The notes below the pieces were generated by a model. It was given only the letters and a program-made list of their open reading frames with translations, was not told where the DNA came from and did not search any database. Positions 56,931-64,000 of a stretch of DNA of 64,000 nucleotides are shown in pieces; within the stretch, counting starts at the first letter, position 1, and every line of letters begins with the position of its first letter. A program made the translations under genes and the position numbers. The stretch is from Luscinia megarhynchos (Eukaryota > Chordata > Aves > Passeriformes > Turdidae): positions 496,001 through 560,000 of the forward strand of contig JAPFBE010000032.1 in assembly GCA_034336665.1 (NCBI GenBank), given 5' to 3'.

Positions 56931-57380
56931 TCACTGTAAAATACAAGGAATAACTACCACAATGCATAATATAATGTCTAATACATATAAACCTATTTTA
57001 ACTAAATTCCTAACCCAGCCAGTGAGTCCCCAATCCCCCAGGAGTCGATTCAGCCAGTCATACCCATTATCTACTGACAGTTTGTTTACAATTTCTTTCA
57101 GGGCTTGAATGCTGACATAGATGGACTGGGAGTGGTCAGAAAGGTTAAGGCCACACATTCCATCGAATTCTTCACACCCATGTCCCTGTGCTAAAAGCAA
57201 AGTCTATTGCTGCTCTATTTTACAGAGTAGCATGTCTAACAGAATCAACATCAGTTAAAAGTCCTGTTAATGCTAAGGATGTAGCATTAGTTTGTTTAGC
57301 TAGCCAACAGCCTAATTGGTTAAGTAAACCTAAGGCTTTTGCTACTGCTACACCAGGGGTAAAAAATGATACTTCCCATC
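56931..57380 (-). pseudogene. Class II ERV env transmembrane subunit with gamma-type motif
   Basis: The minus strand reads LTDVDSVRHATL, a stop, then NRAAIDF, and after a frameshift LLAQGHGCEEFDGMCG, an LQNR-type block followed by a C-x6-C motif. A helical region (IQALKEIVNKLSVDNGYDWL) and a membrane anchor (VLDIILCIVVVIPCI) follow. It combines this gamma-type TM with a class II pol upstream, as in type D betaretroviruses. Confidence 0.75.
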
Positions 57381-57384
57381 ACTG

Positions 57385-58365
57385 TCACTTAGACCAAAAA
57401 TCAAGCTGTTCAACACAATCTTTGTCAAAAGCATGTAAGGTTCTCTTAATTCTAGAGGGATATTTATGTTGAAAAATCATGGAGGTATTTGGGGTTAAAA
57501 GGGATAATCGTCCCAATATTTTACCGGATTCTGGATCCTTTATTAAAACAGGAGGCTTTTCCTTATGTTGCAATTGTGAATTACAATTAAAATGTTGAGC
57601 AATCGGTGGATTGACATTCATAAAAGAACAATTCAAAAAGTTAAAAACATAAAGGGCTTTCTGTAGTCCCTCGGCAGGCATACCATCTCCATCCCCCTCT
57701 TTCTGTTGTATTAAAAGACGTTTGAGAGAGCCATGAGCTCATTCAATGATAGATTGGCCTGTTGGGGAATGAGGAATACCTGTTTTGTGAGTAATTCCCC
57801 ATAGAGCAAAAAAAGCTCGATGGGAAGTATAAGCTGGGCAGTTATCTGTCTTCATCTCAGAAGGTATACCAAGAGTTGCAAAAGCAGCAGTAAAGTGTCT
57901 ACAGACATCTTTAGCTGTTTCCCCTGAATGGACTGGTGCAAAAAGAGCACAAGAGAAGGTGTTCATAGAGGAGTGAATGTATTTCAAACAGCCAAACTCA
58001 GCAAAGTGGGTAACGTTTGTTTGCCAGATTTGAAGGCTTTGAAGCCCTCTGGGATTAACACCTCCTGCAACAGAAGGAAAAGAATATCTTTGGCAATCAG
58101 GACAAACCGTGATAATTGCTGAAGCTTGGGCTTTAGTAATGCCAAAGTGTCGAATCAAAGCAGCAGCATTCTGGTGAAAAAATGAATGGCCCAATGTAGC
58201 CTTCTCCATCTTATGAGGTAGGACAGGAATTTGTACAGGCATTGCTAAAATACCAGCCTGCTTGTTTCCTTCAGCCAAAAATCCAGGAAGGTCTTTATGT
58301 GATCGAATATGCATAACAAAGAATGGAGATGTTCTATTTTCTAAGGAAAAAACAAGGAGCTGCAA
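57385..58365 (-). pseudogene. Class II ERV integrase and RNase H end
   Basis: ORF 57739-58365 begins with the RNase H end (HIRSHKDLPGFLAEGNKQAG) and continues to an integrase zinc finger (HSFFHQNAAALIRHF, CPDC), QTNVTH where the first catalytic Asp is Asn, TDNCPAY (second Asp) and GQSIIE (Glu). A stop at 57739 is followed by the C-terminal domain in ORF 57385-57681 (KPPVLIKDPESGKILG). It is moderately preserved. Confidence 0.85.
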
Positions 58366-58718
58366 CCAATAAAAGAGTTATGAATTTTCACCCTCTTTCA
58401 AAACTGATGCTTCAGCTCTCATCACAATTCCTGCAACATAAGCTGAATCTGTTACCAAATTAAAGGGATCAGAAAATTTTTGAAAAGTTCTGACAACAGC
58501 AGCTAGTTCAACTAGTTGGGGAGACCCCTCAACTGTGGACACATCTGATTTCCAAGTACCAGATGAGGGATCTCTCCATATCAGCACTGATTTATGGGAG
58601 CGACCAGAACCATCTGTGAATACTGTTAAGGCTTTAAGTGGAACCTCACTTCTCTTTGGTTTTTCTATCAATTGAAATAAAGGGGTTAAAAGCTTATGTT
58701 TTGGAGGGTGTATTGAAA
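58366..58718 (-). pseudogene. Class II ERV RNase H start
   Basis: ORF 58378-58671 has LTVFTDGSGRSHKSVL and VTDSAYVAGIV, paralleling the pol at 1-2424. The frame continues to the right until the LTR at 58719, which interrupts pol. Confidence 0.85.
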
Positions 58719-59271
58719 TGTTATAAATTACTCACCAAAATCGGGTAGGTCAATCAATAACGCAATTTATTAGTTCGTTAATAAGGAACAGGCAATGCAG
58801 TGCTGGGGATGTGGGGAGTCTACGCTCCACCAACACGTCCATCCCACCTTTGACCACTGCCCTTTTTATAGGCAGTTTCTTGGTGGGCTGTGACATGCCC
58901 ACTGTGCTGACGTACAAGTCCGAGCAAGCCCGAACATGTTGGCTAGCACTCAAGCAGCAGTGGTTACAAGCCCCCACAAGGTCTGGACAAAGCTTGAGCA
59001 TGTTGTCAGGCTACACTCCTAGCAAGCAGGTAGCAGCAGGGACAAGCCTGCTCATGTCCAAACAAGCCCGCGTTTTCTTTATACATAAGAGTGGATACAA
59101 TTCATGATTATAGTGACAAAAAAACAAAAAAAAATTAACAATTTACAACAAAGTGATTTAAGCAAATATAATGAAATTAGATTTTCCTCTGTCTCATGTC
59201 TATGCTTTACTTTGGATTCAGTATTCTTTATATTGATCATAATAACACGAATCACTATGTAACATATCACA
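58719..59271 (-). repeat. LTR-B family copy, minus orientation
   Basis: The 553-bp block begins TGTTATAAAT and ends ATCACA. The minus strand has CCTATAAAAAGG near 58861-58872. A polypurine stretch (GAAAATGGGGGAT) lies to its right at 59272-59290. It inserted in the class II pol on its left. Confidence 0.75.
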
Positions 59272-60774
59272 ATCCCCCATTTTCTTTTTTTTTTTTTTTA
59301 TGGTATTGATTCGTGTTTGTTCTTTAAATCAAGTTAGTGAGGGTTTTTTGTTGTTATTGTTTTTGGTTTGTTTTTTTTTGCAATTTAGTTTGGGTTTTTT
59401 TTTTTATTTTGCATTCAAGTACTTAATTTGGATGGGTTATAACAGTGACTGTTGACATGGGCGTATGCAATAAGAAAAGAACTTTGGTGTCTTTTTATAT
59501 ACAGTTTTTGGTAGCATCTGTGACATGACTTGGTTGGTATCCCATAAGGGAAAAGATGAAAAAAGGAGTGATAGAAAAAGGAATAACAGAGGTCCAGTAT
59601 GGCTTATACTTCCACTTCCCATGCCTATGGGGTTGCTACCCATAGCAGGTGTATATGATCTTCTTGGTGGCAAGTACAGTGGTCAACCTGGTCTTGCCCT
59701 CTATTTCCTTGTGACTTCCTTTTTTGCTTATTTTCAGGAAAATTGTCTTTGACACTTTTTAACTGTAGATTTTTACTGCTCTTTAGGTATTTTCCATTCA
59801 ACAGGCACTAGAAATTCCCATTTACAAAGCAAAGTTATTATTTCAGGTTTTGTTTTTAGTTTTATCTGTATAGAGAATAAATTTGGCATTCGACACTTTT
59901 TATAACAAGAACGTTGATTTTGTGAATTACAATACTATTTTTTTTCAATTTAAACATTTACACTTAACTTAGCTAGTATGTCTAGCATTGGGATGAATTA
60001 GGGTATGTAGTGTGGCACTGGTGAAAGTTGTAATTCCTCCTCTTCTTTGTATAAGTCACAGGTTAAGGCCAGAATATGAGAACTTTCTGACTGAAACAGT
60101 CTTGATCTTCGTTTGAAGTGGAAGTATTCCTCCTCAAGGATGCAAAAGCTCAAAGTCAGCTGCTAGTGTTCTTGTTTGTACACAAAACAGGTAGGCTGCT
60201 TAAGCACTGAGGTTAAAGACACTTAAAATAGTAAATAAATACACATAAAACAATACAAAAAATGAGAATTTAACAGCACTAATTGTTTAGAATTGCCGTC
60301 CATTTTGTGATATTAATTTTGACATTTTAGTATCCTTTTAACTACTGTACAAAAGTTGCTGATGTGACTTTTTTTTAAACTAGCCATACAAGAGTACAAA
60401 GCACTATTAACATTTTTTTTTTTAAAGTAGTTTGCTTCCAGAATATACTATACTTTTGAATTAGAGTTTACATGTAGCAGGTGTGTCATGATAATACAAC
60501 ATCTTTCATTTCTTCTTTTCCTGCACACTGCCAGAAGCAAGACACTTCAGAGACTTTTCCTAGTTTAAACTGCTATCTTTTACATTCTTCTTATAACAGT
60601 TTATTTCATGCAGCCTCACTTAGGGCAGCTGCTCCTAGTTTTCACCTCAGCATTGTCTTGTTTATTGCATTAATTTGGTTTTTAGGATAAGCCACATCAG
60701 TCTGATGTGCTTACAGAGCACTAGATGTTACTGTGCTCTACACACACCCCCGTCAACATCAAAACATTTCAAGG
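59272..60774. other. T-rich sequence without gene
   Basis: Begins with the complement of a polypurine tract and then long T/G simple runs (59281-59410). After that AT-rich sequence shows no ORF of substance or named repeat. If a provirus extends from the LTR at 58719, its internal region is no longer recognisable. Confidence 0.5.
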
Positions 60775-60860
60775 AATCACAGAACTACAGAATGGGTCAG
60801 GTTGGAAGGAACCACAGTGGGTTATCTGGTCTCACCTCTCCGCTTAGGGAGGGTGTCCTT
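60775..60860 (-). repeat. CR1 3'-end fragment
   Basis: AATCACAGAACTACAGAATGG, then CAGGTTGGAAGGAACC and GGTCTCACCTCTC, is a reversed CR1 tail. Confidence 0.75.
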
Positions 60861-60918
60861 AAAACACATGGCACTGTACTTTTATTTATTTTTATTTGTG
60901 GTGTTGCACTCCCAGAAT

Positions 60919-61282
60919 GTGGACACTGCTGAAGGCCTAGGCACGTTTTAGCCAGGTGTTTTTCTCAGGTTCTGAGTCTTTTTCTCAGGCCATGAAACTT
61001 TCTCAGCTCCAGCCAGGATTTTTCCCAAGCTAGAGACTTTTCTTCACTGTAAACATAAGACAAAGAATCATAACACAGATAAACACCTGCTGGATCCATG
61101 TGAAAGCCAGGGAGAAGAGGTGTCTCTTTCTCTGACCAATGAACTGTTTCTATTCTGTTTTTCATGAACTGTCTTATTTAAAGCCATGGCGTCCTTCAAT
61201 AAATTGCTCTTTCTTACACCAAGCAAGCGAATGCCTTGTTGCTGTGTTCTCTCGCCGCTCCGTAACCCTTCATACGGCAACA
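60919..61282 (+). repeat. Probable solo LTR, plus orientation (LTR-F)
   Basis: It begins TGTGGACA and ends GGCAACA, with CTTATTTAAAGCC near 61171 and TCAATAAATTGC near 61197. The flanks CCAGAA (60913-60918) and ACAGAA (61283-61288) match at five of six bases. No internal sequence is attached. Confidence 0.55.
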
Positions 61283-61339
61283 ACAGAAGACTCACAAATT
61301 ATTGCAAACTTTACACAAAAGCCAGAACTACTTTAAGTC

Positions 61340-61605
61340 AATGGCACGAAGCTGAGAGAGGTTAGAACTTTAGGAGAGGTTAGGCTGGATATTAGGCAAA
61401 GGTTTTCTACCCAGAGGGTAGGTGGACACTTAGCAGGCTCTCTGGGGAAGCGGTCACAGCACTAAGCCTCACAGTTTAAGAAGTTTGCACAACTCTTTTA
61501 GCATGTGGTGGGAATGTTGGGGTGTTCTGTACAGAGATACCAGTTGGACTTAATCCTGATGTGTTCCTTCCAACTCAGCATATTCAGTTATTCTGTGATA
61601 TTTAT
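61340..61605 (+). repeat. CR1 3' end, plus orientation
   Basis: GAGAGGTTAGGCTGGATATTAGG, then CTCTCTGGGGAAGCGGTCAC and CAGTTGGACTTAATCCTGATG, ending ATTCTGTGATATTTATGATT, is a CR1 ORF2 end and 3' UTR. Confidence 0.8.
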
Positions 61606-61641
61606 GATTTACAAAGTGCAGCACACTCTACTGTTGCTGTC

Positions 61642-62263
61642 TGTCCCGGGTTAGTGTTATGACTACTCCTCTCCCTGCCCGCCCCCCCCCTCTGTCTGCA
61701 TGGAGCTGCCTGCCGCCGTGGCCGTTCCTCCCCCGCCCTGGCGGGCCCCCGGCTGCTGGGGGATGCTGGCTGGCTTGGCTGCTTGACTTGGCTGCTGCTG
61801 CTGCTGCTGCTGCTTTGTCTGCCGCTTTTGCCCCTAGCTTTTGCCCCAGCTTCTGCTACCTCCGGCTGCTCCCTCTTTCTCTCTCCCTTCTTCCCTTCAT
61901 CCCGAAGTTCAGCACCGGCTCCGGACGGAGGGATCTGAGCATCAGAGACTGCCTCTGGAAGCCTGCCAAAAGAAGCTTTGCACCCTTCCCAGCAGGGACT
62001 GACCGAGCTCGTCCATCCTCGTTCACCTTGGTGAAAACGTTTTGTGTCATCTGGGGATCGTTCTTTCCTGGTGCTGGGAAGTGTTTTTTTCTGTGTATTT
62101 GTTAAAATAAACAAGTTTTTTCCACTTTTTTTTTTTTCTCTTTCCCTCAGAGGAAGTTCTTCCCCAACCCGGTAGTGGGAGGGGGAAGGAGTTCTGGGGG
62201 TTTATTTTCCTAGGGGGACTCCTTTGCGAGATATCTCCCGTAATTTTGTCTGAAACCAGGACA
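61642..62263 (+). repeat. 5' LTR of an ERVL-like provirus (LTR-C family)
   Basis: The 622-bp LTR begins TGTCCCGGGTTAG and ends CCAGGACA. It resembles the LTRs at 11465 and 14052 (pyrimidine-rich middle, GTGAAAAC, CTGGGAAGTGTTT, TTCCACTTTT, GGGGGTTTATTT). It carries eight GCT repeats at 61791-61814 and an AAAATAAAC signal near 62103. The long ORFs on both strands within it are incidental. Confidence 0.85.
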
Positions 62264-62268
62264 TATCT

Positions 62269-62290
62269 TGGCACCCAACGTTAAGGGCAC
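62269..62290 (+). other. Primer-binding site, tRNA-Lys-like
   Basis: TGGCACCCAACGTTAAGGGC lies five bases after the LTR end. It is close to a lysine-type site of the TGGCGCCCAACGTGGGGC form, with changes that include G to A at two or more places. Confidence 0.6.
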
Positions 62291-62492
62291 AAGGAAGTGG
62301 AAAAAACTTTATCACTTTGTAACTGTGTATTGGTATAGATTTATAATGTTTTTTGGGATAGAAGCTGGTATGTGGTTTTGAATACTAGGGTTTTTTGAGG
62401 TTTTAATACCTCTCTGGTCTCTGGGGTTATTTTCCTATCCGGAAATAGCTCCAGTACTGTCCCTTATTTGTAGATTTTATACTAGAGGGATA

Positions 62493-64000
62493 ATGACCAA
62501 AATATTTATCGGACTGGGCTTGGTTGCGATGGCTTGTAAGAGGTTTATAAAGATGCTGGAATCAGTTCCAGGGATATCTTCTGGATCCTGCTTATGGATA
62601 TGCACTCAGTTTGTTAGAGGTAAAGAGGGGGAGGAGGCTTTTCAGCCTTTGCTTTCCTTTGTCTCCTCTGAATTTTTTACATCTTTATTAGAAAATGTGC
62701 AGGTTTCCCTGAATACTAAAGAGATTATCTTTCTGATGTTTAATTTAGTAAGCTTCTTATACACTGTTTACAGTCTATATAAAATGAGAGCTGAGATTTC
62801 TAGAGGGGTTGGTGTAACTCCTGATTTAGGAGCAAAGCAAAATGTGAAGAGTCCTGAATGGTGTGGGAAATGGCAGGACCTGGGCCAAATGTTAAAGGAA
62901 TTTTCTGATCCTATAGTTTGGGACTTTCCACAGGAGCAAATTCAAAACCCAGCTGAGGTGGTAAAATATTTGAAAGAGAAGTGCCATGATAACCCTAAGG
63001 AAAAAAAGATCACTGCAGTGAGCTGGGCCCTGGCGTATGCTTATCATAGCCTGTTAGATACTGTAGGACCACAGACAGCAGACAGGGAACACGGAGATAG
63101 ATTAGTTACCATCCCAGTGACTCAGGATGTAGTAAACACTCCAGACTTGAGGACAGGGGTGAAATTAGATAATAAGCTTCAACCAATGGCCGTGGCTACT
63201 AGCACCAGAAGTGGAAAGTGCACAAAGAAGACCGATCGGCCAGTGGATGATGAGGATGAGGATGCAGGAGAAGGACCCTCAACGCCTCCTGATATAAAAT
63301 CAAGAGTAAAAACAACTAGTGTGAGATCAGAGACTAATAATGAGTCCCGGTCCCTAAAGGATCTTCATGGTCTGAGGAAGGATTATACAAGACGACCTGA
63401 TGAGTCCATAATTAGTTGGCTGGTCCGGCTTTGGGATGCGGCAGGCGAGGCTACCATCCTGGATGGCACTGAAGCAAGACACCTGGGATCCCTGTCACAT
63501 GATCCTGTCATCGATCAGGGAATGATGAGGGAGGCTAACCCTCAAAGCCTCTGGGCATGGGTTTTAGACAGTGTGGCACAAAGATATCTGTGTGCCGATG
63601 ACCTATATATGCAACAAACCCAATGGAAAACCATGGAGCAAGGGATCCAATGACTAAGGGAAATGGCAGTGGCGGAGATCAGTTTTGCGGAGGATATAAC
63701 AACTAGGAATCCGGACCTGGTCCCATGCACACCGGTGATGTGGAGAAAACTTGTGAGACTTCGGGCCATCTGAATACGCCTCTGCCTTAGCAATACTGAA
63801 GGAAGAGGTACATGAGACAGTTCTTGATATGGCTAAGAAGCTTGAGCCTATCGCGGATGCTGTGCATCGCCCAACACATGCCAGAATCGCAGCCGTGGAA
63901 ACACGCTTGCAGAACTTAGAGGACAAGATAGAGGAAAATCATAAGAGGCTCAGGGAGGAGATTAAGGAGGACCTCCTCCAAATTTCAGCAGTGCAAATTA
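62493..64000 (+). pseudogene. ERVL-like gag with N-terminal hydrophobic segment, runs off right edge
   Basis: The 386-residue ORF (62493-63653) begins about 200 bases after the primer site. A strongly hydrophobic segment EIIFLMFNLVSFLYTVYSLY lies near residues 77-96, an unusual feature for Gag that suggests membrane insertion. Later blocks are IVWDFPQEQIQNPAEVVKYL, AVSWALAYAYHSLL, an acidic DDEDEDAGEG linker and LRKDYTRRPDESIISWLVRL. The ORF stops with TGA at 63651-63653 but the frame continues (LREMAVAEISF), and a further +1 shift near 63760 opens a segment to the window end with coiled-coil character (AAVETRLQNLEDKIEENHKR). The family assignment is by comparison with 50641-52760. It is one of the better preserved gag genes in the window. 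Confidence 0.8.

Noticed and set aside
61602..62114. 170-codon minus ORF and 148-codon plus ORF
   Set aside because: Both run through LTR-C, including its GCT repeat; homologous LTRs at 11465 and 14052 do not keep these frames.
1..64000. CRISPR arrays, bacterial operons, tRNA or rRNA genes
   Set aside because: No regular spacer arrays, no ribosome-binding-site gene layout and no cloverleaf sequence were seen. The tRNA-like words found are retroviral primer sites.

Overview
The window is vertebrate nuclear DNA, most likely from a bird and probably a songbird. It holds one host gene, PAIP1, on the + strand from 26437 to 49260. Eleven coding exons join in frame to 468 codons with consensus splice sites. 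The bird assignment rests on CR1 LINE fragments with the typical avian CR1 3' end and on class I, II and III endogenous retroviruses (ERVs) with songbird-like LTRs. PAIP1 is Z-linked in chicken, as I recall. The density of nested retroviruses would fit a sex chromosome, possibly the W, but the sequence alone cannot prove that.

Region 1 (1-26080) is almost solid nested ERV sequence. From left to right it holds: a class II (betaretrovirus-like) ERV on the minus strand (1-3510) with a nearly continuous pol; a CR1 scrap; a second, decayed class II ERV (3609-5877); a likely LTR and class I gag-pro-pol remnant on the plus strand (6440-9232); LTR fragments (9233-10560); a class III (ERVL-like) provirus with 5-bp target duplications and strong signs of G-to-A hypermutation (11465-14724), lying inside G-poor older sequence; a plus-strand class I provirus (15943-19530) with LTR, primer-binding site, gag and pol; a minus LTR; a CR1 piece; and a minus-strand class I provirus (20503-25740) with LTR, env, integrase, RNase H, RT and protease, truncated just before the PAIP1 CpG island.

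Region 2 (26080-49500) is PAIP1, from a CpG-island promoter to a poly(A) signal. Intron 1 contains an antisense CR1. Intron 2 contains an antisense LTR split by a composite class II provirus whose pol is inverted relative to its LTR. The other introns are free of recognisable elements.

Region 3 (49500-64000) begins with about 1.1 kb of unique sequence and then returns to nested ERVs. These are an ERVL-like gag and protease interrupted by three LTRs (two with perfect target duplications), a tandem-repeat LTR fragment, a third minus-strand class II pol/env, another LTR, small CR1 fragments, and finally the 5' end of a comparatively well preserved ERVL-like provirus (LTR 61642-62263, PBS, a gag ORF of 386 codons) that runs off the window.

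PAIP1 is the only gene here expected to serve the host. The retroviral genes are broken fossils and form no pathway. I found no tRNA, rRNA, CRISPR or bacterial feature. The most interesting signals are the hypermutated provirus with its G-poor flanks, the conserved pro-pol frameshift layout at the left edge, the inverted pol inside PAIP1 intron 2, and the membrane-segment Gag at the right edge.
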